Assembly (NCBI GenBank): GCA_030562195.1
Contig: JAUJPP010000011.1
Span: 8,680,001-8,744,000 of the forward strand
DNA: 64,000 nt
Direction of reading: 5' to 3'
Source: Nipponacmea schrenckii
Taxonomy: Eukaryota; Mollusca; Gastropoda; Lottiidae
Below the pieces are notes generated by a model. That model made no database searches and was not told the origin of the DNA. It saw only the letters and a list, made by a program, of their open reading frames with translations. Of the stretch, positions 1 through 12,965 are shown piece after piece. Position numbers and translations under genes: made by a program. Numbering within the stretch: the stretch's first letter is position 1; each line of letters opens with the position of its first letter.

Positions 1-2702
1 ACTAAACCATTCTTAAACTTAGGAATAACAATTTTATTCAAAATTCCAAAAAGTGAAAAACCAGGATTATTTTCATTTTTAAACCCGCTTGCAATCGAGA
101 TTTGGTTGTATGTGATAGGGGCTTACTTATTAGTGAGTTTTACGATATTCGTATTGGCCCGGTTCAGTCCATATGAATGGTATAATCCACATCCATGTAA
201 TCCTGATTCAGATACAGTAGAGAACACGTTCAACCTAGCCAATAGTTTCTGGTTTACTGTAGGAACATTGATGCAGCAGGGTTCAGACGTTAATCCACGT
301 GCAGTGTCAACTCGTATCGTAGGTGGCACGTGGTGGTTTTTTACCCTGATTATTATTTCCTCGTATACAGCTAATTTAGCTGCGTTTTTAACAGTGGAAA
401 GGATGGTGTCACCCATAGAAAGTGCCGAGGATCTAGCCAAACAGACGGATATTATGTATGGTACTCTGGCTGCCGGATCTACCATGACTTTCTTTAGGGT
501 AAGTTAATCCTTTATAGCACAGCTGCTTGAGCGTTGGTTCTTTACGCCAAAACGTCATTTGCTTGGATACGTTGAAAATGTCGGACGTGAGTTCTAATCT
601 CAAAGTCTGATGACCTTGAATAAGTCATCTTCACTCATACTTCCAGTTCACCCAGCTGTAAATCGGATAATCCGGAAAAAATCAATGCCAAGAGGTTTGG
701 CCAAGGATCAGCTGTTAGAAATATCCCCGTCACGGCGGACTTGTGAACCTGGTTATATCTCGTAAAAATTTAAATATAGATGTTTCTTATGTTTGGGGCT
801 GTAGCCTATAGTTTTTTGAATACTGACGAATGTAAGGTAGCATTTCCAACTTTTAGTCCATGGGAAATAAAATGGATGAAAAAAAACCAACAACAATAAA
901 CGATATTTAATTTTTTTCCATTGCAGGATTCCAATATCGATATTTATAAAAGAATGTGGGCGTTTATGGGAGAGAACTCTGAGGATGTTTTAATGGACTC
1001 CTATACTGACGGAATTAATCGCGTCATGAAGGGAAACTACGCCTTCTTTATGGAATCCACGTCTATAGATTACGTCATTCAACGGAACTGTGAACTGATG
1101 CAGGTGGGAGGATTGTTGGATACTAAAGGCTATGGAATTGGTACACCTATAGGTAAGAATTTCAAATCTTTAATGCAAAACGTGAATTAATTATGTAGTG
1201 ATTCCCCCTTTCTTATGTAGTTAATTCATACGTAATAGTGATAAACACTTAAAATATATATCTTATATCCCCCACCCCTCATTCGTTTACCTCATATTAA
1301 GCTAAATATAGTCCAAACATGGGCTATCGAATCAAATAGCTTGCTACTAACTCTTTCTTTTTTCTTTCCACGCCTACCGAGACGAAATGTAGTGGGCTTA
1401 ATTTAATACCGGTTAATAAGACCATGTCAAACCCCGTATTTGGGTCATGTTGGACATTAGACCACGGAACTACCAATTTAATTAGCAACAATCTCTGAGG
1501 GGTGTATAAAACTCTTAGTTTATCCAAATTATATTTTTGAGGTTGGTGAATGTTGATATCCCTTATGATATAAATATTAGTAAATGACCAAATTGTATTC
1601 AAATCGACATCGTAGTAATCAAATATTTGCGTTTTCAGATTCACCATATCGAGATAAACTATCAATGGCTATACTTGAATTACAAGAGAATGGCAAGATA
1701 CAGATGTTGTATAACAAGTGGTGGAAGTCAACGGGTACTTGTAACAAAGATGACCAGAAAGATCAGAAAGCCAATGCTCTGGGCGTGGAGAATGTCGGTG
1801 GTATATTTGTGGTTTTAATGGCAGGTTTAGCTCTAGCTGTTATGGTCGCCATGTTTGAGTTTATCTGGAAATCGAGGAAAAACGCCGAGGACGATCGAGT
1901 AAGTAATCTTCATTTTAATGTAATGAGACATGATGGGAATGCCCGGAAGAACCCTAGGAAAGTAACTTGGTAACGAAATGTATCGGGTTATGGTAACAGT
2001 GGATGTGTTCAGCAGAGAAACAACATCAACATTTAATGGAATTCTACCTATGCATATATTACTGCATATAACTGTGTGTAATATTGAAACACGCTTAGCA
2101 GCTTTTCTCAATAATTGCTTAGTTCAATAGATTTTTACTAAGTTTTATGGCCTAATTTGATTATATAGAGATTCTGTTGTATAGTTTTGACACCAGTTAA
2201 CTCCACTGATGAACAGAGATTCATTTTGACAAAGTTTCAAAAAAATAAAATTATTTATTGGTCATCCCAAGAGCTAGAACACATTTAAATGAAACGAACA
2301 CTCACAGAACACAATTAAAACACTGCGTCTTTCAGTGTGGTTTTGTCTGATCATATACCTTGTGGACAAGTTGTTATGTCATCACGATTTACTGTAATTC
2401 TCTCAATGTTCTATTTACAGCAATCCTTGTGTACAGAAATGGCTCAGGAACTCAGATTCGCCATCAGATGCCATGGGTCAGCTATTAAACCAAAATATAA
2501 AAAAGACTGTAAAAAGTGTACGAAAGATAAAGACCATGGGGGCCAAGGGACCTCGAACTCTCCGAACGGTATCATTCAATTAAAAGAAGTTCGGAAATCG
2601 CCGTTACCCGGTCGTGAGTACGAGACTGAATTTCGGCCTGGATATTCGAAGGATTTTAACGGTGATTATTTACATGTGGATTATAGTGACCAAGATGCCT
2701 GA
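1..2702 (+). CDS. GRIK: Kainate-type ionotropic glutamate receptor, C-terminal exons (5' partial)
   Basis: Glutamate-gated cation channel subunit of the neuronal plasma membrane. Four exons are visible: 1-498 (open from base 1, so the gene starts upstream), 927-1152, 1639-1898 and 2421-2702 (stop TGA 2700-2702). All introns are GT-AG. Exon 1 encodes the end of ligand-binding lobe S1, TM1, the re-entrant pore with LMQQGSD, and TM3 with the iGluR hallmark [15 protein letters not shown]. Exons 2 and 3 encode lobe S2 (MWAFM, YGIGTPI, SPYRDKL, WWKSTG) and TM4 ([20 protein letters not shown]). Exon 4 is the cytoplasmic tail. The pore Q/R site codon (274-276) is CAG, the genomic unedited Gln form. 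At the exon 2/3 junction the split codon reads Asp where vertebrate kainate subunits have Gly before SPYRD. The order and wording match GluK1-3 better than AMPA or NMDA subunits; the exact orthologue is uncertain. Confidence 0.95.
507..760 (+). repeat. tRNA-derived SINE-like element, family A, in GRIK intron
   Basis: Starts about 15 bp after the exon donor. It has an A-box-like head (tagcacagctgcttgagcg at 515), a B-box-like stretch (gagttctaatctc near 590), then a body ending in the family signature ccaagaggtttggccaagga (about 690-710). Related copies occur at 14836-15030 (minus), 29870-30125 (minus), 42838-43206 (minus, tail fragments) and 52300-52500 (plus). The family was defined by eye from these shared stretches. 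Confidence 0.7.
2105..2245. repeat. Foldback-like interspersed repeat, family C
   Basis: Shares phrases such as agagattct, 'gacacc(t/a)g' and 'actgatgaa' plus 'tgaccaagttt' with stretches at 25595-25845, 33170-33330, 35340-35650 and 37495-37590. Some copies carry the phrases in both orientations, which suggests a MITE or foldback element. It lies in the last GRIK intron. Confidence 0.45.
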
Positions 2703-2760
2703 CGTCATCGATTTTAATTAACTGTCAACCAATTACTACTCATATCTCGGAATGACGTCA
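2700..2760. promoter_or_regulatory. Pair of TGACGTCA (CRE/ATF-type) palindromes overlapping the GRIK stop
   Basis: Perfect TGACGTCA octamers lie at 2700-2707 (its TGA is the stop codon) and 2753-2760, with a near match (TACGTCA) at 2793-2799. Known role of the motif: CREB/ATF binding. Function here is inference; position in a 3' region argues for caution. Confidence 0.35.
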
Positions 2761-4260
2761 CTTTTATATTAACGCCGCTTTTTTTCTAAATTTACGTCAC
2801 AAATCATGACGTTGCACAATGGTGTCATCAGCTGTGTACTTAAATGTCGTTTTTAAAATGACTAATTTCCATCATTATGTGTTGGTGTATAAACTTAAAA
2901 GTGATAACTCCGGATAATGGTGATTAAACCTTGGCGTACTCGGTTACTTAATTCAGTGCCTTAGAATCGAAGCCTCGAAGTGTCTCTGGTCCGACAGCCG
3001 AGAGAAGTGCTAGCACAACGTAAGGACTGCAACGAAATAATATGTTACAGAAATCCAAGTAACACAATGCATATCAACAGTGATAAAACATGGGCTCAAA
3101 GTCGGTGTTTTTCATCCTAGTCGATGGTGTAAGAGGAACGTTTGGTGTGACAAAATCCGAATTAGTGACAATTGATGGTATGAATTATGACGTAATATGG
3201 TGTATTACGTACTTCAAACTGTGTGACGTTTGCTGTGACGTAGCAAGAAATAATGACGTTGTTTCTATATATTGTATATAAGTCTATTATTTGATAACAA
3301 TGTGTATAAAATACAAGATTTCAGCTTTCCGATTTAAATATCATGTTGCACATATTTTAATCATGTTGTCAGATTTTTATGCACAATTTTAAACAAATCA
3401 TTCCAAAGTTTCATGTCATTTATTTGATGATATTTATTATAATATTTATTATGATGATATTTATTACGATTTTTATTATTATAATATTTAATGTAATATG
3501 TATCATTATGATATTTATTATTACGATATTTATTATAATGATATTGTGTTTATGCGTTTTTATTCCATTGATTGATATTGATATTCTAGAAACTTACAGA
3601 AAGAAAAAAACTACAATGTTTATATCTGGACGTTGTTTTATTACAAAACTGTCATCATTACAATCTAGAATTAAGAGACGGTGATATCTGATTGGAGATA
3701 TATTTGAGTAGTTTATAACGTATGAACTTCTGGTGTGATGTTTTGTAACCTACATAGTAATATAGAAGAAAGTGGCATCTTAAAACAAAATTAAAGGTCC
3801 GGACTCTGTTTGGAATTGGAAGTTACTAGTATTTTCAAACATAGAATTGATTTAATATTAAAAGCGGAAGTTTATTCCCTTTAATTTACAATCTGAGTCA
3901 AGTGAAAATCTGGATCGTTTGCGTCCTGTTTTTTCTGTGAGAGATTGAACTTACCATGCTCTAAAGAAATTATTATTTTCCAAGAATCTGTAAGTCACGG
4001 AAATTAAATTATCTGCCCATCGGCATTCAATTCGAGATCAAATCCTTATTCTAGATCTAACTAAATTCCATTCAGTCATCTGATTGGTCTATTACTACAA
4101 TAGGTTTAAAGATGTGATTTTTATCCAATCACATTACTGAATAAGACTCCGGTTTATGGATGATGACAGTCTTCTATTTACCTATAGTAAAATATCACGA
4201 AATAAACGTCTAGATCTATATCTAAAATAGATTATTGTAAATATTAATTTATTATAATTT
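2703..4260 (+). other. GRIK 3'UTR / 3' flank
   Basis: No coding exon is seen. AT-rich DNA follows the stop; an ATTTATTAT-rich low-complexity tract lies at 3420-3545 and an AATAAA hexamer at 4201-4206 that could end the transcript. TGACGTCA/TGACGT motifs cluster at 2700-2815 and 3170-3260. Short open frames here (for example 3090-3281 and 3379-3684) have low-complexity composition and no recognisable domain. Confidence 0.5.
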
Positions 4261-4811
4261 ATTCATAAGATAATGAGAGTGTGCCGATTGATTCGTGTGT
4301 GTTTTGATAATTATTTCATTTATTTATTTAATTTATCAGCCAAGTTATTTATTTATTTTGCCATATTATCGTTTTTCATTATTTTGTTTCATATAACCCC
4401 GAGTTTATTTTTCGTCATTTTGTATTTTGACCAGTTTTTCACACTCCAAGTTGAATTTCTTAGCGCTTCAAATTTAAATTTTTGTTATAAAACGAAGCTA
4501 TAGGATAAACTGGTTACATTAATATGTCAAAAAGTCACCTCATATTAGCACGTCGTATCTAACAGGCTGGTATAGCAGTGTCAGTATGGCGTTCAACAAT
4601 GGGGCCATATTCTCCAAAACTTAACTTGAATAAAAAATACAGATTTAAGAAATACAGTTATCTGATTTGCTTCCATATCTATATTTACAATGTATGTTAG
4701 TGATTGAAACTCGAAAATCAAAAAAAAAGTTACGTTCTAGTCAAGCAAAAATACATGAACAGTAAAATCATCAATAATCCAAAATAGTAATGTAGTCTAT
4801 ATAATCATTAA

Positions 4812-5455
4812 GTTGGTTGCTTGGTTGGTAGATGACAAGTTAACGTTCGCTTCCAGTGGATGCTGATATCGGGGGAATTTTTTAACTTAAAAAGGTAGTT
4901 GTTGGTAGATGACAAGTTGCCTCTCACTTCCCGTGAATGCTGGTATCACAAACTAGGTAGTTGTTGGTAGATGACAAGTTGCCGCTCGCTTACATTGGAT
5001 ACTGATATCACAGATTTAATCGTTCAGCCTCCCATTTGTACCCTAGACCACCACTGAATCAGGTTTAGTTCAGTTACTATCCATAGTTTAAATAATTGTC
5101 CAAGGGAGACAACTACTAATTTATTTGTCGAGTTCTGTTTTAAAAAATCTCAAGCCAAGATATGTTTACACATAAACCGAGCAATTCACTTTTATTTTAG
5201 GTATTGTAAGTAGTAATGAATACAATATATACTGAACCTGTAGTTGCTACCATTATTTATTTTACCTATAATATAATCGACTCGTATCGTAAATCTTTCC
5301 ATAATGTCAGAAATGCCTTTGCTCGGCTCGTGAAATCCATCTATACAATGTCAAGCTATTATGAACTGTGCTGTATACCTTGACTTGGTTGGTTGGTAAA
5401 TGACAAGTTAACGTCCGCTTCCAGCAATTGCTGATATCGCAAACTAAGAAGTTGT
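4812..5455. repeat. Degenerate short tandem/dispersed repeat (GGTAGATGACAAGTT)
   Basis: Three adjacent units of about 65-80 bp at 4812-5012 and a fourth at 5388-5450 share ggtagatgacaagtt followed by 'cgcttcc...gctgatatc'. The remainder (5013-5387) is unique AT-rich DNA with nothing recognised. Confidence 0.65.
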
Positions 5456-5857
5456 TGGTATTCGTAGTAGTTGGTAGTTGGATTAGTTTAAGTTGGATGA
5501 TTCTGTGCTGTTGGTTTGGTTGTTTATAAGTCTTGAGATCTGGTCGGGTCGAATGACATAATATACCTTGATTTCCCTAGCCTCTCTATATCACTGAGTT
5601 TGTTATTGTAGTGATTTGATTGAATTGTTCGTTCCTGAATACAGCCAATGGGAGCCCTCGACAAAAAGTTTGTAAACCACCGCGTTGTCAGTCGAGGACT
5701 TTGATTAGCTGTATGAGATAGCGTACAATCCAATCAAATCAATGTATATCGTAATAAAAATTTTAAAAAATGTGGTAATTGCAGTCAGACACAGTTCGTA
5801 GTAACTTAATATTACTAGATGTGCGCTATTGTTAAATCAGCCGTTCTAATAAAGCAC

Positions 5858-5910
5858 TGACGTCATCAAACTTAAAAGCTACGTCATTATATCAGTAAAA
5901 TGTGACGTCA
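5858..5910. promoter_or_regulatory. Second pair of TGACGTCA palindromes
   Basis: Perfect octamers at 5858-5865 and 5903-5910, 45 bp apart, with 'ctacgtcat' between them. No gene start is visible nearby. Same motif class as at 2700-2760. Confidence 0.3.
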
Positions 5911-8640
5911 TACAGCCAACAATATTGATATTTACTCCGTGTCAGTTTGTATATTTAAGAAATTTGCTGTTTATTTTTATTTTTGGGATATAATGATCAA
6001 AATAATAATTTTATTTTTTAGAGAAGATGATTGTGAAGATGAAGTGTGTTTAGAATGTAAACTTTAATTACAGATAAAAATACAAATTTTGTTAAAATTG
6101 ATCGTGTTATTTCGTGTTGTTTCAAGGCCATAACGACAAATTCCCCAAAAATTCTTCCAAAGAATACCACTCTAAGGAAGAAAATTTTGTCACGCCAACG
6201 GCACAAAAACCCCGAAAATAAGAGGACGACTTTCCTCAAAGCATTAGATTTTATGTTAATATATAAAAAGGAAACATTTAGTGACTCAGCATTTTATTTA
6301 GTTTCAACACATCTTGCCTCGTTAACACCTCAAGTGTGTCACGCCTCGACTAGTAGAGGGCGACATGCCCCCACATCACGGGACTGTAAGCAGATAAACG
6401 GGAAAATAGTAATACCATTAGATATCAGCTTAAGCTGGCAAGGACGTTAACTAGTCATTTACCATCACCAATACCATTAGTACAATCAACTGAGATACAA
6501 ACGACTCAATGTCCCTAATAAAGTCGGTAAACCAGGTACACATATTTTATTTATGACTTGAATGTAGATTCTTTTTTTTTTTCTTTTTTTTTTCTTCATT
6601 GGTTCAGAATTCGCACGTGTTAATTCGAAACTGATAGTGAATTAATTTTAAAGATAAAATACTGCTATAATATAGTAAAGCCTATTAATTTTTCTAAGAA
6701 ATATCAAAAAAGGTACCAACCCATGTCATTCATCTTTTACAACGTCTGGGAGTCTGAAGATATAAAATAGTTAGGCTACGTTAAATCTTAACCTGAGAAA
6801 TCGTCTGACCCATGCCGTCCTATGTAATATTTTCTGTTATGGGTTATGAATACTATAACATTGATATGTGACGAAAAATACGAAGGGTCGTGTGAATTTT
6901 TCTAAATCCCCCTTGATTATAATCCTGGAAATATCAGTCTAAATTTAATAGTTTTTTTTCCGTTTCATAACAGTCAACAATCCTTGATATTAGTTATGCA
7001 AACTCCCGCGCCATTTCACTTCCGGTTAATTAGGATTTTATATCAGCACTAGTCCGAAATATCTGCCTCTGATTAGTCTCTGACACCCAGCACCTTTCCT
7101 GACTTCGACAAGACTATAGTCTGGGGCGTTTCGTTGAAATTTCTATTACTATGCTTTCAAGGGAGGTAACAATAATGGCTTGGTTACATCAACTACCAAA
7201 AGTATAGACAGTAGCCTTTATATTTGGTACTTTTATCTGTGGATGTTATATTTATTGATCTTTTGAGCACAGAATTAAACTTTGAAGGCATTGTGATAAA
7301 CAAAATAATTTTCATTCAATCAAAAGCCACTGTAGTCTCGGTCAAATACAAAGATTTGAACTAACCGATCCAGGCCATCTTTCGTCGAAGCTGACCGCAG
7401 ACAAATAGGGGCTGGATGATAGAGGATCGCCTCTTACAGTTATTTGAATGCTGTCGGTCCATCAAACTTTCTATCAGAGGCTGTGTCCATACCTGATGCT
7501 ATGAATAGTGATGTTTTGAAGGGTGTTATAATGTAGGCCTATTGACTGAACACATTTCACCTACACTCAACTATCAGAACTTTCCATTGATGCCTTAATC
7601 AAACTTAATTAATTCGGTCTGAAAATTTTGGTGATGGTTACTTCCCTTATCATTGCCAAACAAATATGAAAAAAGTTGAAATACAACTATTTTTTTTTTT
7701 CAGTAATAACTACTTGGGTTTACGAAAATTCACCTGGTTCTTTTTTCAAACGACAATGATCTTTACAGCATTATGCATGTCCTTGAAAACTATATCTAAG
7801 GTCGACATAGGTTAAAATCAACTAACACTATATGTTCGACGTAGCGTTACAGTGATTCCATAGGCCCCTGCACAATAATGTTTTGATAACTAATCTTTAA
7901 ACCTGCAGTATTTATCTGATTTATTTAATTTTCTTATTTTTGTGATTGAAATAGTGGTTTTAAAATTTATATGTCAAATTTTTTTGCTCCGTCTGATTTG
8001 ATCATGTTTGTATTTTAAAATTTATATGATTTGAAAAAGGGCAATCAATCCCGAAACGTTTTTATATAAAACATATACATTTAACATATCGTTTGACTCT
8101 ATTCAGTTGGGCAATCTTTTCGGAACCTGTGCTTCCGATCGAATACTCATTTATATAATTTGAGAATTTTTTGTGAACTTTATGCCCTTTCAGCCGATGT
8201 TTAAAAACTTTATTACGTCATAGATTCGCTAAATAAAGAAAAAAAGGACCACCACTTCAGAACCAAGATACGCCCCTATAAATAAACAATGTCTTACAAA
8301 AATATCATAAAGATCTTGATTAGAATTTGACACCAACTTGAGATCTATCAACTAGATATATCACGTTACACCCAGTAAATCAAACATACCTAATCGATAA
8401 GTCAAGATCGATGATCAAGTGATTGGAAAGTTCTATTCACTTGAAAACTTAAACAATATATATAGTTTGTTGATTGTTCCTTCAACATTATAATTTATTA
8501 AAATTTCCTTGTAAACGTTCAGTGTTTCGTTTCTAAATACTAAGAAAATACATTTTTCACATATCGATGATAAATAAGTATTTTACCGACTAGAAATACA
8601 TCAGTAATGATATTATTATCACATTAGGGTAAAATTACAT
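5911..8640. other. Intergenic, no gene seen
   Basis: AT-rich DNA with a T/C-rich tract at about 6570-6598. The open frame at 6187-6450 has no domain or splice context that I recognise, and no RNA gene is apparent. Confidence 0.5.
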
Positions 8641-8649
8641 AATTTCATG

Positions 8650-9625
8650 CCTTACAACTCCTGGGAATTATTAAACACAACGTTCCAAAATTTTAATATT
8701 TTCACTTTAATGACAATGTAAATTATTGAAACGTTGTGTCTAATAAAACCCATGGGATGTTTACCATATAAACTGGTAATGATAATGTAAGTTGTTGAAA
8801 CGTTGTGCTAAATTAATATCAAGCCTTGTATACCATATAAACTGATGATGACAATGTAAATTGTTGAAACATTGTGTACAATAAAACCCAGGAGTAGTAT
8901 ACCATATAAACTGATGATGACAATGTAAATTGTTGAAACTTGTTACAATAAAACTCAGAGTAGTTACCATATAAACTATGATGACAATGTAAATTGTTGA
9001 AACGTTGTGTACAATAAAACTCAGAGTAGTATACCATATAAACTGATGATGACAATGTAAATTGTTGAAACGTTGTTTACAATAAAACTCAGGAGTAGTA
9101 TACCATATAAACTAATGATGCAAATGTAAATTGTTGAAACGTTGTATCCAGTAAATCTCAAGAGTAGTATACCATATAAACTGATGATGACAATGTAAAT
9201 TGTTGAAACGTTGTGTACAATAAAACTCAGGAGTAGTATACCATATAAACTAATGATGCAAATGTAAATTGTTGAAACGTTGTGTACAATAATACCAAGG
9301 AGTAGTATACTATATAAACTTATGATGACAATGTAAATTGTTGAAACGTTATATACGAGAAAACACAGGAGTTTAGTTTAAACATATTTTATTGAGATAC
9401 TCAAAAGGATTGGATACGAGTTTCAAGAACTTAGGAAGAATATTCTCCAATATATACCATATAAACTGACAATGTAAATCGTTGAAACATTGTGTTCAAT
9501 AAATGTAAATTGGTGGAACGTTGTGCTCAATAAAACCAAGGAGTAGTATATATAATAAACTAATAATGATATTGTAAATTATTGAAACGTTGTGTTCAAT
9601 AAACTTCGGGAGTAATATATCATAA
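8650..9625. repeat. Minisatellite of about 68-70 bp with an inverted first unit
   Basis: About thirteen units share tgtaaattgttgaaacgttg followed by 'tgtacaataaaactcaggag' and 'accatataaactgatgatga'. The core runs 8715-9370; degenerate units resume at 9455-9625. At 8655-8690 the same sequence occurs in the opposite orientation (ctcctgggaattattaaac), giving a head-to-head junction. A three-unit satellite of the same family is at 14020-14225. Confidence 0.9.
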
Positions 9626-10315
9626 TATTTGTGTTCAGTTATAATACTGTTTTTATAATTATTTGAATTTTTGAATATTTTTTTCTTAACGTTGATCTTT
9701 TTGATCAATTATCAAATAATTTGACGAACAGAGTCTTTTAAATGAGCGCCATAACTTGGTATGTAGGCTTACAAACAGCCAGCAAGCAGAGACCTGCTCT
9801 GTTATATGATCTCCTAGATACAAGTTCATAAAGGGTAATATTAATGCCCAAAATTAACACCCAATAATAAAATTCGGTGTAATTAGATACAGAAGAAGAA
9901 TATAAGATATCCTATTGTTTATATCCCCACCTCAACGTCTCAAGTTTAATCATTGTTCAACAATTACATAGATAGATAATATGTTTTAAATATAAGATAC
10001 TAACGGTTTTTGTTTAATTGGTTTTTAAATTAATTCTTTATAGTTCTGCTATGCAACCTGTAAACAAACCGGTGTATAACATCATATATTGTAAGGTGAT
10101 TCATACTTAATGACGGTAATAGTAGGGTTTGTCGTGATCTCGAACAGCTTATGCCATGATGAGCAATAGTCACACTGCAATGGGTATCAGCGTAAGGGTC
10201 TTCACTATTTTAGGGGTCGAGATGAACTATCCGTTTTTCAATCCGATTTCCCTTTGTCAAGTGATACAGATGGGAAAGACTGGAATGTAAAAGGGGCTAG
10301 TCGATTGGATGGGAC
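9626..10315. other. Intergenic, decayed SINE-like fragment, no gene seen
   Basis: Mostly unique AT-rich DNA. From about 10160 to 10315 a diverged copy of SINE-like family B is present in tRNA-forward orientation (ggtcgagatgaact, 'gattggatgggacaa'). Confidence 0.5.
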
Positions 10316-11150
10316 AAATTTGTGTTATTCCCATGTAAGAACCATACGTAGTTTCGTGTGTTATTTCTATGTAAGAACCATACGTAGTTTCGTATGTGTT
10401 ATTCCTATATAAAAACTATACATAGTTTCGTGTGTTATTATGTAAGAACCATCTAGTTTCGTATGTGTTATTTCTATGTAAGAACCATACATAGTTTCGT
10501 GTGTGTTATTTCTATGTAAGAACTATACATAGTTTCGTGTGTGTAATTCTATGTAAGAACCATACCTAGTTTCGTATGTGTTATTTCTATGTAAGAACTA
10601 TACATAGTTTCGTATGTGTTATTTCTATGTAAGAACCATACCTAGTTTCGTGTGTGTTATTTCTATGTAAGAACCATACATAGTTTCGTGTGTGTTATTT
10701 CTATGTAAGAACCATACCTAGTTTCGTGTGTGTTATTTCTATGTAAGAACCATACATAGTTTTGTGTGTGTTATTTCTATGTAAGAACCATACCTAGTTT
10801 CGTGTGTGTTATTTCTATGTAAGAACCATACATAGTTTTGTGTGTGTTATTTCTATGTAAGATCCATACCTAGTTTCGTATGTGTTATTTCTATGTAAGA
10901 ACTATACATAGTTTCGTATGTGTTATTTCCTATGTAAGAACCATACATAGTTTCGTGTGTGTTATTTCTATGTAAGAACCATACATAGTAGTGTATCATT
11001 TCTATGTAAAAACTATACATAGTTTTATTGTGTCATTCTATTAAAACCATACCTAGTTTCGTGTGGTATTCCATTAAAAACAATACATAGCTCTTGTGTC
11101 TGTTATTTCTTTAAATCCATACCTAGTTCATGTGTTATTTCATGAAAAAC
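10315..11150. repeat. Minisatellite of about 38-39 bp
   Basis: About 20 units share ttatttctatgtaagaacc and 'atacatagtttcgtgtgtg'. Each contains a short inverted repeat (CTATGT ... ACATAG) around 'aagaaccat'. Units degrade from about 11000 on. A lone copy of the same sequence sits at 54095-54165 in a RAB3IP intron. Confidence 0.9.
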
Positions 11151-12140
11151 ATACTATTTTACATGGGTTAGAATTAGGTCTAATAAAACAAAGGACATGG
11201 TTAATCATTCAGCATGGAGACAAACATATACTCTTTAATTATACATGTGATCAGAATTATGTCCAGCTACAGTCAAGGACATAGGGCCCGTTTTTAAACT
11301 TTCTAGCTCATAGAGACAAACATGGACTCTTTATTTTACATGGGTCAGAATTAGGTCCAATACACAAGGACATGGTTCTAACATATCAGTCCAATAGACA
11401 AACATAGACTCTGTATTTACATGGTCAGAATTAGTCCAACACACAAAGACATGGTCCTTCTATACATTCAGCCATGGAGACAAACATAGACTCTGTATTT
11501 TACATGGGTCAGAATTAGGTCCAATACACAAGGACATGGTCCTCTCTAACAATCAGTCCATGTAGACAAACATAGACTCTGTATTTTACATGGGTCAGAA
11601 TTAAGTCCAACACACAAGAACATGGTCCTGTCTATCATTCAGCCCATGGAGACAAACATAGACTCTGTATTTTACATGGGTCAGAATTAAGTCCAACACA
11701 CAAGGACATGGTCCTGTCTAACATTCAGTCCATGGAGACAAACATACAAACATAGACTCTTATTCTACATGGGTCAGAATTAGGTCCAACACACAAGGAC
11801 ATTGTCCTGTCTTATATTCAGCCCATGGGGACAAACATAGACTCTTTATTTTACATGGGTCAGAATTAGGTCCAACACACAAGGACATGGTCCTGTCTAA
11901 CATTCAGCCCATGGAGACAAACAAGACTCTTATTTTACATGGGTCAGAATTAGGTCCAATACACAAGGACATGGTCCTGTCTAACATTCAGCCCATGGGG
12001 ACAAACATAGACTCTTTATTTTACATGGGTCAGAATTAGGTCCAATACACAAGGACATGGTCCTGTCTAACATTCAGTCCATAGAGACAAACATAGACTC
12101 TTTATTTTACATGGGTCAGAATTAGGCCCAATACACAAGG
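11150..12140. repeat. Minisatellite of about 86 bp
   Basis: About 11-12 units share ttttacatgggtcagaatta, 'aggacatggtcctgtctaac' and 'gagacaaacatagactct'. It directly abuts the 38-bp array, whose last units are degenerate. The final unit breaks off at about 12140. Confidence 0.9.
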
Positions 12141-12770
12141 GCTAAGTACAATAAACAAACCAAGAAAGTAACAGGCTATCAATATCAAACAATACACAAA
12201 CCATAAAGTACATCACAGAGGAAAAACACCACTGCGTTTTGCACTTCTAAAACAACCCCCCTCCCCCCTCTTTCGTAACATACACTGCTGAATCACCATC
12301 AAACACAAAACAACATTGCAGGTTTCCTGCCGTTATATCTAGGATGGAAATTACAGAGACTGAGTTTGATACGATGCTTGTATCTATATATTAACATATT
12401 TTATTGGAACAACCGATCGTGGAGGAAGTTTATTAAACTCTATGATTAATTACCGATTCCTTATAGTTGGTGCAAATAATCTTCAAGGTCAGAAAAATGA
12501 CCGAATCGATTCCGAATCGAAGCTGTGTCACCTTTCAGAAGGACTAGAATCTTAGAAGAAACGTTAGAAGACAGCTCAATAGTATATATGGCAATATTTT
12601 GACAATAAACTGTGAACACTATTACTGAAAAGCTTAATTTAAGGTGTTTTTGTTTGTAAGACTAAGATATGATTAGTTAAAAGGACGGTGGACGTGTCCC
12701 TTCAAGAATTTCGGTAATTTGAATGACTTATTATATAACGTTATAATAATCTTAGCAATTTTAAATGAAA
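12141..12770. other. Intergenic, nothing recognised
   Basis: AT-rich sequence with a C-rich run at about 12256-12270. I see no open frame of note, splice-framed exon, RNA gene or repeat unit in it. Confidence 0.5.
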
Positions 12771-12965
12771 TAAATGGAGTTTTACGTTCTACTCTTCTGC
12801 ACTTTATGGGCTAATGAAGACAGGCAACGTCATGCAGTATGCAGTGAGGGAAATTTTGCCAGGATAGTGACATTAGCCTACTCTTTTTGCGATTTCCAAC
12901 TGTCGAGGGATCTTAAACGTACACAGCCTGTACCACACGGTGTCATAGCGATTTGAACGGCGAGG
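12771..12965 (-). repeat. SINE-like element family B (antisense, truncated)
   Basis: Begins with the family end signature ggagttttacgttctactc and continues through 'gaggcaacg(t/c)catgcag' and 'tgtcgagggatctt'. The open frame at 12774-12956 is a by-product of this repeat. Other copies: 13260-13480 (plus), 15040-15345 (minus), 21861-21885 (fragment), 26403-26560 (minus), 32243-32290 (fragment), 39090-39240, 39960-40140 (decayed), 44560-44870, 45440-45520 (plus), 46513-46600 (plus) and 63537-63850 (minus, most complete). Confidence 0.75.

Noticed and set aside
1324..1665. 113-codon minus-strand open frame inside the GRIK gene
   Set aside because: Lies in an intron and overlaps the GRIK exon at 1639 antisense; no domain recognised.
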